Assembly: GCF_000004075.3 (NCBI RefSeq) | Contig: NC_026657.2 | Span: 27,622,408 to 27,686,407 of the forward strand | Reading direction: 5' to 3' | Source of the DNA: Cucumis sativus | Taxonomy: Eukaryota; Streptophyta; Magnoliopsida; Cucurbitales; Cucurbitaceae | DNA: 64,000 nucleotides | Part shown: positions 35,401 through 48,458 of the stretch, piece after piece | Layout: each line of letters begins with the position of its first letter | How positions within the stretch are numbered: the first letter of the stretch is position 1 | Notes under the pieces: model-generated | Databases searched by the model: none | Told to the model about the DNA's origin: nothing | The model's input: the letters and a program-made list of their open reading frames with translations, nothing else | Program-made: the position numbers and the translations under genes

Positions 35401-35962
35401 TTTCTCATACCTGATCCAACAATGCAACAGTTTCAGAACAAAATGAGGCCGTAATAACAAAGATACAACAAACAACAATTCAAATACAACAAATCAGGCC
35501 AAGTTTCGACCAATTCAAGAAATTCTACACAAATTTCCCACTCCCACTATGTCACTGCACACAACATCATACGCAATTCTAGAATGCCCTGTTTTCATCC
35601 AAACCTTCCAAATCTAAAATTAACAAAAACAGATCAAGGGGTCATAACCCAATTACAAAACAAGAAAAAAAAGCAGAACATGCAGAAGCTTAGACGTAGA
35701 ATTCAAGGTAGATGTCTCTAAAAGACAACGAGCTAGCTGGTCTAGTTTCTCTAAACAGCCCAAAACACAAACCAAATACAAAGCAGATACATGATTTTAG
35801 AGTTGAGAGTGCATTAATCAAAGAAAAACTAATCTAGGAGGGTAAAAAAAAAAAAAGAAAAGAAAAAGGGAATGTTTACTTTTCAACGGCGGAAAGGACC
35901 TCGTTCTTTTCCAACTTGCCACCAAGGCCCGATGCAAGATCTAACGCTCCAGTTTTCGACAT
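32486..35962 (-). CDS. SMT1: Cycloartenol C-24 methyltransferase, copy A
   Basis: ER enzyme of sterol biosynthesis that moves a methyl group from S-adenosylmethionine to C-24 of cycloartenol, giving 24-methylenecycloartanol. Thirteen exons, minus strand: 35962-35880, 35410-35344, 35249-35176, 35077-34993, 34911-34856, 34622-34568, 34358-34311, 34170-34087, 33963-33847, 33767-33684, 33576-33451, 33312-33215, 32549-32486. Product 346 aa (family about 336-346). Motifs: [15 protein letters not shown] near residue 62, SAM motif [12 protein letters not shown] at 104-114, [62 protein letters not shown], and the C-terminal [11 protein letters not shown]. All canonical residues are retained, so this copy is likely the standard enzyme. 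A 5'-UTR intron (about 36122-35984) is inferred. The downstream copy B repeats the exact exon lengths. Confidence 0.96.
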
Positions 35963-35983
35963 GGGTATGTAAAAAAACGGTGT

Positions 35984-36122
35984 CTGGAAAATCTAAAATA
36001 AGAATTGAAGCAAAAGAAAGAATGAGAATCGAAGGACTTGTTTGAGGATTTTAGTATGAAAAATGAAATGGGAAAAGAGAAAGAAGAGTGAGAATGTGGG
36101 TGTGATTTGTGCTGAACATTAC
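35984..36122 (-). other. Inferred 5'-UTR intron of SMT1 copy A
   Basis: On the sense strand a donor CCAC|GTAATGT at 36122 and an acceptor TTTTCCAG at 35984 precede the ATG by about 20 bases. The same CCAC|GTAATGT donor occurs before SMT1 copy B, which supports a conserved leader intron. No transcript evidence is available here. Confidence 0.5.
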
Positions 36123-36268
36123 GTGGAAGATCTGAGAGAGAAAGAAACCCAAATGGAAAAATTGATGAAAATTGGAAGAGGAATCTTTTATAGAGCAATC
36201 AAAAGGTGAAGCCGGAGGGAGGAAGTAAGAAACAAGAGGCAATGGAGAAAAATAAAAATGGATGTAAT

Positions 36269-36290
36269 CTCTCTCTCTCTCTCTCTCTCT
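36269..36290. repeat. (CT)n microsatellite upstream of SMT1 copy A
   Basis: About eleven CT units; on the gene's sense strand this reads GAGAGA, in the leader or proximal promoter about 310 bp before the ATG. GAGA tracts are known binding sites of plant BBR/BPC factors; function here is inferred. Confidence 0.7.
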
Positions 36291-36299
36291 GTGTTCTGT

Positions 36300-39200
36300 T
36301 TCTCGTGAAGGACAGCGCATACTCCACGTTTAATCGAAAATAAAAATTGTCATTTTGCATCTCCAAATTAATTTGAAATTTGCCACAATTTTAACTTCTC
36401 TCTATAACATCAATTCAATTATATACTAAATTAAACCGTCTTGATCTGTATTTTTCTTTCTGTTTTTGGAAACACCATTTTAGTTCATAATGTTTTGGAT
36501 TTTCTTTTGTTCATATATGTCTATACTTCTACTTTTCTTCTTTTTTTTTCTTTCAATAATTTGTTTAGTACAAATTACGCCCATGAATTTGAATTTTAAA
36601 CTCTTATTCTCCATATATCCATATATATATATATATAGCTTTTAGTTTAGATTTGAAGATGGTATACTTTTAGTTTTGATTTTTTTATTAAATATTCGCA
36701 TTTCCTCCTCAACGTCAATGTTTAATTTAAAATAATTATGAAGTAAAATTTTCACCCCTTTTTAAAAATGATAGACAGTCAAATTTAATTATTATAATTA
36801 TTTTAGATATTTAATTAACGCTACCTATGAAAAACAAGAATTGAATTAAATTTTGATTATTAATTAATAGTACAAAATTGAGTTTTGTTTCAATTTGATC
36901 CTAACACCAATCTCGAGGTAAAAGTGTAATATTTTAAAACCTAAAATTGAAACAAAACTCAAAACTTAAAAATCAAGAGAGGTATGATATTCAAAACTCA
37001 AGTTGGTGGAGTTTTCAACTCACTTCATATTAGATTTAGAGTTTTAAAAAGATTATGTAGCAAAAAAATAAAATAGTTTAGACACATCATTTATTTTATA
37101 TTGGAGGTATTTTCTGTTTTTAAAATTGTTCTAAACATTTTGTAAGACTTCTTTTAAATTCTATTTACAAATAAACTTATTGGTCGATTAAAATAGGATT
37201 TAGAATATATTTCAAATATATATATATATATATATATTTTTGTAGGTAGTAACAGAAATTGAGTATTATAATTGTGTCACAAAGTTGAAAGTATTTAAGT
37301 ACAAAAAACTAAAATTGGAAAGAAAATAAAAATTAAAGTAATAAAAAGAGTATTTGTGAAAGGACAAAGATGATGAAACAAAAATAAATAAAAAGTAATC
37401 TCTCTCATTGCAATGATATATATATATATATTGTTATTTATTTAAACAAATCTTGGAAAACAATTGTTTAAGAGAAACACTTTCAATTTTCAAAAAGCTG
37501 TTTATACCAACCCAAAAGTTGCTTTGTACCCTTTACACTGTGATTGGTGGATCTCTTTCTTTTTTTATTTCTTTAAACAAAAACTTATATTACAAGTTTA
37601 TATATACTTTTTCTAATAATAATAATAATTGTCGGATGAGAATCCAATCTCCAATTCCCATTTTTAAATTATTACTTATTATAATATTACTCAATTTTAA
37701 AATACTAATAAAAATGAAACTTTTGTCAATCTCATCTACCACTAATCACTTCCCTATCAAATAAAAAATAACTTAAGATTTAAAATATAATATTCATTTC
37801 CATCGATATTGTTTTAGATCAAGTCAATTAATGATTAAAATTGAAAATTACATTAGATCTCTGTTTCTTTCACGATCAGTGGAATTGACAACTCTAATTT
37901 AGACAACGCTAAAGTATACTTTACCACGTAAGTATATATAATAAAAAGAGTCATTCTAAGCTAAAATCACTAATAATATTAGGTTATTCTTATAAAAGTC
38001 GTTAAAAACTATGTAAGAGAGGAGAGAAGAGATATTAATTCAAATAGTTTCTGAATAATATTTTTAAGATTGGTCCTACAAATATCACTTTTGAAATGAG
38101 TTTTACAAATGGTAAGGATGGGCATGAATGTAATTCAAATTTCTCAAGAGGGATACACTAACCATAATGACTACTAATATATCATGGATACAAATAAATC
38201 TTAGTTTAGGCATAATTTGGTTTTGGGGGGCAAACATTTAAATGGCAACAAGGTGGAATGGGGTCATAATGTTTTTTTCCATTCTTATCTTCAATCATTT
38301 CATTTCATAACACACATATATATATGTATAAATTTCAAGATAATGCTTCTAATATAAGCTTTAATTTTTTAGTTAAATATCTTAGTACAGTTGAGTATAA
38401 AAATTTGAGTTCCAAAATGTAAGAAAAATAGTAGGTATAGATAGAATAAAAAAAAACTATCGAATTAGGTAGACTTTATAAAAAATAAAGTTAAATTTTA
38501 TAATTAGTGTTTATGAATTTCATATATTGATTAATTAGAAAATAATCTTTATATTTTATTAACGGTTAATATGATAGTGAATTCCAATTAGTTGAACATT
38601 AATTACTACCAAATATGACTTCACACTATTCAATATTTTATTTATCTGGAAAGGAATGAGTTAAATTTATGCACATCTTACTACTTTATAAAGTAGTTGG
38701 CTTTAAAGGATAGTCAATCAATATCTTCAACTAGGTTTTAGTCCACCTCCCCTCCCTTCTGATTCAAGGGTCTTTTTCTTTTTTTTTCCCTTCATTTGCT
38801 CGTCCTCTCTTTTCTTCTAAGAAAAAAAGAAAACGCTTATAAATCAAAACGTATACAAAACGCTTATAAGTTGTGTAACCAAATAGTTATGTAGACTAAT
38901 CATTATTTCTATCTATGTTTCATTAACTAATTTTTGAGAAGCGTCTTCGAAAGTTACTTTTAAAATTTAGCAAAGAAATCAAATAAGAAAACCGTGGGAA
39001 CAACTATTTTAGAAGAGTTGCGAGAGTGATGCATCTATAATAGAAATATAGAAATGTATGTTTGAGATATTAAATAATTGATTTGCAAAAGAGTACATAT
39101 GAGTGTAGACGGTAGGCCTCTAAGTTTTAACTAAATAACCACAAAATTAATTAATGAATTGGGTAGAAAGAAACCTACCCCTAGAGGAAAAGGTAATTCA

Positions 39201-41709
39201 GAAGACTTTTCAACTTTAATTAAAAAGGCATCTAATATGATAAAGTTGATCAGTGTGATGTAAACTACTTTTAAGATTAATCATACTATCTTACCTTTCT
39301 GCCCTTTTGCTGCTGACATTCTTTTAAGTTTTCATCTTCAAAACAATAATAAAAACCCACATCCCCATGATTGAAAGAACTTAAGAGTAAAAAAAGTAAC
39401 AACTTTCTTTTTCAAAATATTTGCAATAATGTAATGTTATTTATCTCAATCTTCAAAAGAAAAAGTCATAAAAATTAATGGTAGGCCTAAAATTATCGAG
39501 GTTACCCTTCTAGGTCTTCGAACAATTGAATGCTATTAGCCTCATGTCTACGTGTTTCATTCATCAATTCCTACATTTAAATTAAATGCTATTAGTCTAA
39601 TGTCTATGAGTTTCATTAATCATGTCTTACATTATTTTTTTCCTCCAAAAGTAATAGTGCAATAGTAGTATAATGCATTTTTTATTATCTCACACGATAT
39701 TAAATGATTTATGATTTAGACTTTACATAATTTTTAACGATTGCTTAGATGAACAACAATAAATGAAAGTAGTATAGAAATTTTTTCATACTACGAAATT
39801 TCTCACCTTGAAAAAATATTAGTGCAACAATGATACATACTACTTTCGTTGATTATTTGACACGTTAAATGAATATAGTAAATAAATGTTTTCACACCAT
39901 CCTAATACTAGAAATTTCATTACCCGTATCATCAACTTTATTAAATTCCAAAGATTACTAAGAAGAAATATAATCACTCTATACTAGATTCACTTTTCTA
40001 ACTTTTTTTTTTTTTTAGTTAACCTTAAAAAAGTTAAAGGAACTCTAATTAGTTTATCTTTATAGTATTTGATCTCATGGAAATTATTTTTTTAAACCTC
40101 ACTTCATAATTATTGAAAAAGAGGTTAAATGGAAATATTTTAAAACTTTTGAGATTAAGTTTGATTTTGAAACTTAGTGGAAATAGATTACTAATAATCT
40201 AACATTTTAAAACCTATTGATCTAAAATCTAATAACAGTAAACATATATTTTTCTCTCCCAATTTTTTTACAATGCCATAATCATCATGACTATCATGGA
40301 AACTTATATTTGTTAGATTTCCACCCAGAAGCAACGTCAATGGCATTAAAGCAATTAGATTTGGTATTCTCTATGCTAAAAACTACCATACTTCTTTATT
40401 CACCTTATAAATCCGTTTTCATGAATATAACTTTACATTAATGTCAATAAACTTCACTTTCTATTTAGAAAAAGTATAATGACGTGACACACAACAAATA
40501 AACCGAGTGCATGAATACAACTTACATTTTTTCATTGTAGTAGTACTAAAAGAGAGTTTTCTATGACATTTTGTTGGAAGATGACAAATCTTGGAGGCTA
40601 TTCTTTAAAAAGGAGGTTTGATTGTTAAATTCAAATATGAAAAAGCCTATCTAGACTATATCTTGCTGCTTAAGGAAGTTGGTAACGAGCGGAGGTGGAT
40701 TAGAGAATGTTGTGCCAATTCAAACTGTTCTATTATGTTCAATACCCTTTTTTACTCTTTGTTGCCAACTCTCTGAACAGGGCCATATCATTTTATGCAG
40801 AAGAAAAGATTCTCAAAATGGCAAAATTGTTGGGCTGTGAGGTGGAGGGTTCGCAAGACTGTTTGAAGATCTAAAATGTACTCAAAATTACTGAAAATCA
40901 AGAAGCGTTGAAATGTGAAATGGATAGAACAAAAATGAAATAGCAAAGCTTGAGAATAGTGGAACGGATGGTTGAATTGAATGAGTTGAGTAGGACAAAT
41001 AAAATCTAAAAACATTCGATCCAAATATAGTTTTTGGATTAACATTACGTTACATTACAAACTCATTCGATTACTATTTTGATCACTTACTTAGTTTATA
41101 ATTGGAGGGAAACATGACACAATTCCTTTTGGGATCCAGACTAACAAAATTTGAGGCAAGTCTGAGAAGTTTAGGGGTTGATAAGATACTCAAGAGCTAA
41201 GAACTAGGAGAATGAAAAGGAAAAACGAGCTAAGAAATAGGGAAATAGAGTGTGCGTGCATGTGAGTGGGGTGTGCGTGTTCAGTCGTGTGCGTGGTGTG
41301 TTTGTGCATGCATGTGAAAACAGTTTACAACTTGAAAGTTTTGACCAAATGACAACTCTCCATTTTCAGACCAAAAATGTGTCAATAGACGTGAGATGGG
41401 AATACTCCAAAAAGAACTTTTAAGTTCTTCTGGTGGAATACTACCTTCTGTAACTCCTGGAAAAGGGATGCCTTGTCCATTGTAATTTATCTTGTTTCTC
41501 AAACAATAAAATGAAACCAACTACAACAACAATTGTCAAACACCATACATATGGATATGAAACCAAATTTACTTTTTTCATCAAGGTCACCGCAAATCTA
41601 ACATTTAAAAAATGACCATAATATTTAGTCCCTTTTGAGATAAGCATAAATAGAAATACATTAAGGCCATAGAATTACCATAGCCATCACATTACTTGCC
41701 CACGTCGTT
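36300..41709. other. AT-rich spacer between the two SMT1 copies
   Basis: About 5.4 kb with no protein-like open frame. It contains short (AT)n tracts near 36623-36636, 37216-37238 and 37420-37432. A purine/GT-rich stretch near 41250-41320 has repeated GTGTGCGTG and GCATGTGA units. The portion nearest 41709 is the 3' region of copy B; the portion nearest 36300 is the promoter of copy A. I see no duplicated intergenic flank that would show the limits of the tandem duplication. Confidence 0.5.
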
Positions 41710-44700
41710 TTACTCACCACTTGAAAGCGGTTTCCGCACAACGAAGAAGTACATAGGGGTCATGACCTCTTTCCTACAGCAGTATCAGAAGTAGAGTTAA
41801 AATCAGCACGCTGAAGCATCTGTACATGTTTAAAGAGATTTACAAGCCCTGCGACTAAAAAGTTTTTGTGTTCCAGAGTGCGAGTGTTGGAGTTTTTTAA
41901 ATGAATTATAGATCAAAACTTTAACGTGTTTAAAACTGTGAGTTTTGGATAATTTAAGAGGTTCTTTGAGACATTGAGTTGAGCATAAAGTTCAGAGTGA
42001 GGAAGTCCGTGTTTGGGGCACAAAGTTGTTCAGTTTGGAGTTAGTAAATATTATGATGGAGAGAGAAGGTGAAGAAGATGGACGATTTAAGTTAAGGAAG
42101 TTGAGTTTTTTTACACTGACTTATGAAGTAGATGATCCCATAAATGATTAGACTGATCGAAACAAGGTCTGGTTTGCTTAGCTCTGGGTCCTATTCATAT
42201 GCAACAGCCGGTTTTAGGAGAAAGATATTTGATATAATACTTACTTTCCGCCCTCAACCAGCCCTTGTGCTGCTTGCTCTAGAAAATTTTGAACTCTTTC
42301 ACTACCCTTCGGGGCGAGGCGAATATACTCCAATGCTCTAACCTGCAGAAAGAACAAACTCAACAGCTTGTAAATTCCATGGTCTGTATAATGCAAAGGT
42401 AACAGGAACATCCAAAAGAATACAATGAAAACTACAGTTTTATTGCATTTGATTCTGCTTACCATATATTTTGTCACGCAACGCCCGATGGCCGTAGCGC
42501 GGAAGTTGGTGATCGAGAACTGACCACCATCTAATGGTAAGTACCATGGAACGGGTGAATCTTCAGTAAGGTCTTTTTCCCAGACGATCTAAGCAGATTG
42601 CAGAGTAAACCTCATTTATGTGCTACATTATGTTAATGAAAAATGAAAACAGAAACAAAAACAAAAACAAATCCATTGAACCAACCTCAAAACCTGCTTG
42701 TTTCAAAGCTTCCAGGCACTTTCCTATTGTCTTGATATCTGGAAGCCCACTGCCAATCTCAATTTCAGCCTATGGATATGAACATTGTCAATATAAGTGT
42801 ATAAGATCACAGAAAATGGGGACAGAATCAGCAAGATAACCTTTATTCTTTGGTGATCTTGGTTATTTGGATCGAAGGAGTTGGTCAAGCACCATTCATA
42901 AGCAGCAAAACGTTGGCCAGGCTTTAGTACTCTGTAGATCTCCTTGAAGCAGCCATACTGCCAGAGGGGAAGCAGCAGTTAATTCAAAAGAACGATTGCT
43001 CTAAACCCATACTTCAGAAATGTAATCAGAACCTACTGGGTCTGGAGCGTGACAAGTGGCTTCAATTGCATATATTGCATCAAATGTATTATCATCAAAT
43101 GGCATTTTCATAAAGTCGCCCTGTAATCATGAAAATTCCCAGGTATCAGTCCTTTATACTATCGATTTATCATTAAACATGCATGTAGCTCTTATGGCAA
43201 TGGCCATGCGTGTCAACTCCTTAATCCAGCAACCAAAGCAACCAAACTAGTGACAGGGGCCATTTAAAAGCTTCACTAAAAACGAAAAGTATAGAGTCAA
43301 ATTCTAATATTTGGAAGTATGTAGAACAAAATTGAATAGCAGCCTACAAATACAAAGGTACCAGTACTCTTTAACTAACAGAGACAAAAGCTAGAGTAAA
43401 CATAGCTCGATCCTATAGTATGTGTTAGTGACCAACAGGGTCTATGGTTCGAATCGACAATCCTGGTTGTACTTAAAAAAAAAAGAACGATAGACTGACA
43501 AGACCATAATTTTTCAAAAAGCTGAATTCAATCTACACCAACCTTGACAAAGTTGCAAGTCTTGTCCAATTTTGCAATGCGATTTAGTTCCTGTGGAACA
43601 GAAGAATATGAGTAGTGAAAAGATTAATGAGAAGTACTATTTCAGATAAGAACTCAATACAGAAATAATCAAACACATAATAATGACAGTAAAAAGCAAA
43701 AGTAGATATATAATTGCAAAGTGGCTAGCAAGAAAAATGCCAAGAACAAAATCTGACTCTGCCGAATGCTACATAAGAGAAATGGAGCAACACGTACCTC
43801 TCCTCTAGTAATCTGATAGCTATTGTTGTTCAACCCAGTAATTGAAGTATAGCTGTAACAGATTTACATAGAATATGAGATACTGAAAAGACCAAAACAA
43901 AATTGCCAACTTAAAGCAATACATAAGTCATAATTTTCAATGCAGAACCAACATTTGAAATTGAGATGATCCTACAATTATCCTAAAATTCCTGACCACC
44001 ATCATCAATCGTACACAATTTTGAGATGGCAAATTGCCACAACTTGAGAAAAAGATCCAGTAAAACTGTACACTAAAATTTAAACATTCTTGCCATTTCC
44101 CATCACAAAAGTCCAAATAATCTCTACCATTACTTGGAGTTCCCACAAATATTTTGAGGAGATATTCCAGGGGCACTTTTCTTCGCTTTTAAGCCCCCAA
44201 AAACTATCTTTCTTACAGATGCTAACTATAACTTTATACCACAAGGAGGCCTATTCAAGTAAGATCTTCAGAAAGTGCCCTGTTATGTTTTCTAAAACTT
44301 TTTATCGTTAATCTGCCTTTGGTTGAACCACATCAATTGACTAAAAAAGATGACTTCCAGTTCCATCCTTCTTTGTCACCCATATGAAATTCCCAAGCTT
44401 CTTCATAAGTTGCATAGAAAATGATGCTATTTAGGCTTGAGATCAATCTTGAAAATCAGTTGATCCCCATACGTACCTCACCAATCAAACTTCCTAATAT
44501 TATAATTCAAAATTTTGAATGATGCAACTCTGTGAAGCCTAATCACTATCTTTTAACTTAAATATTCGACATAAAGTCAAAAGATTATCTCTATCAAGTC
44601 AATCGAGTATGAAGGAGACCCTTCCTATGTCTTCTCCTTGTAAAAACCATAGCCAAACCATTTCATTTAAAGGCCCAATGTGGAGCAAAGGATTCCTTCA

Positions 44701-47700
44701 TATATATAGTGAGACAGGTAACACTTGTAAAAGCTCTTTATTTGACAAAAGGACCAAGGATATCAATGTATTCTAGAACAAATAATTTTTAAGAGCCAAA
44801 CGACTAAAGCGCACCTGAATTTTGCAATCTCTCTCAGTGGTCCGCCTATACCACATCCAACATCCAAAACCTGATACAAACTCAAAGTTTATATTTCTCA
44901 TAACACACAAAAGGATGAAGTAAAATTTCTCCCACTGAATTGTTTTAAAGAAGACAAACCTTCTGTCCAGGCTTCAAACCCAACTCTAAAGCAAGGAAGT
45001 GCTCGTGCCTCTTAATGCTCTCCCGGAAAGACTCACCAATCCATCTACAAGCTTGAAAAATATGCTCGTTTATATTATTTTAGCAGCACTTAAGATTAGA
45101 GCACAACAGCAAATATAATGTGCGCAACATTCTTCGTGAAGTGGTGCATGAAAAGTTGGTCTTCCATGAGATGGCAAGCATTAGTATTATGGTTATTGTT
45201 ATTATTGAGATAAATTATTCTATTATTTTGAAAAAGCCATATGCATGGCAACCAATACTTATTGCTCATTTTCTTCATTGTTCAGAAATGTTTCCAAAAA
45301 CTTCTCGAAATTTTATAGCAAAATATCTAGTTTCATATTATATTAGATCAAAACTATGAGTTTGGAACTTAAAGGATTGTACCTAGTTATTCATGTATTT
45401 TAAAAAATCTTAGTAGCTTTTAAATAAGGCATGTTTAATCTCTATACTTTAAAAGAATTATAATAAATCTATGAACTTTTAATATTGTACCTATTAAGTC
45501 TTTGTTCTTTAACTCCATAAATGTAACTCAACTAATATAGAACTAAAAAAAATTCTAAACTTAATATTTCTGCTACCAAATGATCAACTTGCTTTAGAAA
45601 AAAGACTGGTATTTTCAAATACAAAAAACAATTATTAAATATTTTTGGGTATTTCAAATATAGAAAAATGAACCAAGATATTTACAAAATCTAAAATTTT
45701 GCTATACTGGATAAATATTAGCAGTTTTGTCATTTTCAGTAATATTTCGTATTTTCTTTTTTCATTTTCTAAAAAAAGAGAACAAAAAACTAAGTGTCAC
45801 CAAACCAACCATTATAAGTCCATTTTTAAGTTCTAAAGTTATAAGGTGCAATAACGTGAAGAGAGGAGGAAGATGATGTATATCGTACCTAGGAGCAAAA
45901 TGGAAGCTCTCTCCCCAACCAAATTCATAAAAGCTGGTCACGAGATCATAGTATTTATTGACCTAAAATGCAGATTACAGAGACAATTTTGGTGAGTTAC
46001 TGAGCGAAGGAAACTGATTCACATGCAATGTAATGTAAGTTAGTTGATGGCCTCTTACCATGTCGGTGTAGTTGGCTTCTCTCTCCTCCTTTTCGCCTCC
46101 ATAGTAGCCATGATATTTCTCATACCTGGTTCATCAAAAGTAAACCCTAATTTAGCCAACAAAATACATGCAGCTTTATAGATCTTCAGATCAAAGAAAA
46201 ATGAAAAAGAGAGTACAAATTTTCACGAGCAAGAAGTGATAATTTCATAGGGGGGAAAGGGAAGACCTTCTGGCTTCTATTGTAGATAACAATGTTGCTT
46301 TGGAGATTATTGTATGTTTGGAGAAACAATTTATAAACAACAATGTCTTTAAACATATAAAGTTTTGAAATTTAGTGAAAGAGTTATTTAACTTCAGACA
46401 CAGGGAATCTCAAAGCTAAGAGGACACGAGATGGCATATTTTAAAAGCTCAAAGACACAACAGGGTAATCACATATTTATTAAACTATACATTTTTTAAA
46501 ATACATATAATATATCATTTACATAAGAATAAGAAAGTAACAAATATAGCAACTACATCTAAAATATATCTCGGCAGTTCAAGTAACATTTAAAAAAACG
46601 TAAATATAGTAAAATTTATAATAATATTTGTAATTTTCTAAAATGTTGCTATACACTTTAGGTATTATCTCTAAAATTGCTATTTATTACCATTATCTTT
46701 TATATAAATAATAGAAAAACTAAAAGTAAATAGATTATCGTATACATATCTTTTTTGGTCTGCTCATTCTATACATATCTAACACATTTATTGTACAAAC
46801 AAATGTTAGAAACGTTTAAAGATTTGTCTCAATCACCAAAACAAGAGGTGTCTTTTGCTTATCTAACTGACATAAATACTTTGTTATAAAAGAAAAAAGT
46901 TAGTTCCAATTTTCCACCCAAGGTTGAATTTAAGGGAAAAGAAAAAGTAAAACAAAGGAAAGTTTACGTCTTTATATATTAAATAATGTCCAAAAGTCTT
47001 GGAAAACTGTCTTGAACTTAGATACGGCCAAAAATATATTGTATTGAAATAAATTCCCTCATAATGGAAAGGGCAATGTAGTCGGCATGTGCATGGGAAT
47101 TATGGAAAAGACAATGCCCATAAATAACAGGGATATAATTTTGATGCCTATCAATCAAAATTTTATAAAAATGGGAATGAAAATATGAATACAATGTAAA
47201 TTTTCTTTATGCCTTTTAAATAAATTAAAATATATTATATTCACTTTGTTGTTTTGTCTTATAAATTGTTTTCTATGATAGAAAGGAAACATCAATAATG
47301 TTGATAGAAACTTCATACCATGATCCAAATGCATTAATTATTTTCCCTCAAATAATAAAGATATTTGACCCTATACACAATATCAATGTAGCTTATTTAT
47401 ATCCATTCAAAATATAAGATAAAATTTGAACTTTTAATGAATTGTAAAACTTTATAAACATAGTTTATTCTTTGTGACAAAATAAAAGTGAGCTTATTTA
47501 ACAACATACAAATAGCTGGATAAATCTATTGTTTGATCTTTTAGTTGGGAATACTTGTTTTATTGTATTTGAAATAAGCTCAAATTATTGTAAAATTTAT
47601 TTATTTATTAAAAAGTATTCAAGTGTTAAATTAAATCATGAAATATGAAGTTAATAAGTTAGGAGTTGGAAAACTAATGTTTGGGTACATAACCATAAGA

Positions 47701-48412
47701 TAATTTATTCTTTTTATAAAGGTACAAACTTCAATAGTTTAAGTATTGAGGTTGAGATATTTAATCCGACTTGAAAAACTATATAATATTAGTTTTATTT
47801 TGTATAGGGCTGCTTCGACATCTTCATGCGTTTTTTTAATTGATTGAAGTGTATTAAATTTTATGCAAAGAATACATGTACTTAAAAATAATTCTGACAT
47901 ATTCTAACTTATTATTCAAACTCTTCTTTGGTTGTTAAAGGAAAAATCCTATGTCTAACTTTTGGCATGATAATTACGAATATATTACTTAAAAAGCAAT
48001 ATATTAAATAAGAAATGATAACGAAAGAAAATGTAAATAAACAAAAAATCATCAGGTACAATTTTGTTTCGTTCTAAAAAGTAAAAAGAATAAATAAATA
48101 AAGAATGAGAATCAATCTATAATTTTCTTTAAAAGAAAATCATTATCTAATGGGCCATAAATTTAACCAACGAAAAATCATTATCTGTTTCTTTTTTCTT
48201 CAATGCAAAGTTTCACTTTTTTAAAAAAAAAATAAAAAGTAGAGTGGAGTGGAGAATTCAAATTGAACCTCTAAAAATAAATAAAATTGAAAATTTAACT
48301 TTAAAATAGAATAAAGTTAAGACCTTTTACATTATTACTTTATTTTTATCGTTAAACCCTATTTTCTTTCTTCATCACATTTGTACACCCAAATTAGTTT
48401 TAGAGAAATTGT

Positions 48413-48458
<46 letters not shown>

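Noticed and set aside
37453-37764. 103-aa plus-strand open frame in the SMT1 spacer
   Set aside because: Very AT-rich with Asn/Ile/Leu runs expected from composition; no recognisable domain or neighbouring exon.
41281-41647. Two minus-strand open frames downstream of SMT1 copy B
   Set aside because: They have some protein-like patches but overlap in different frames, fall in the 3' region of copy B, and match no family I know.
43400-43490. tRNA gene or SINE: GGTTCGAATC with a downstream A-run in SMT1 copy B intron 7
   Set aside because: The B-box-like string is good, but I could not find a convincing A-box, cloverleaf arms or a target duplication around it.
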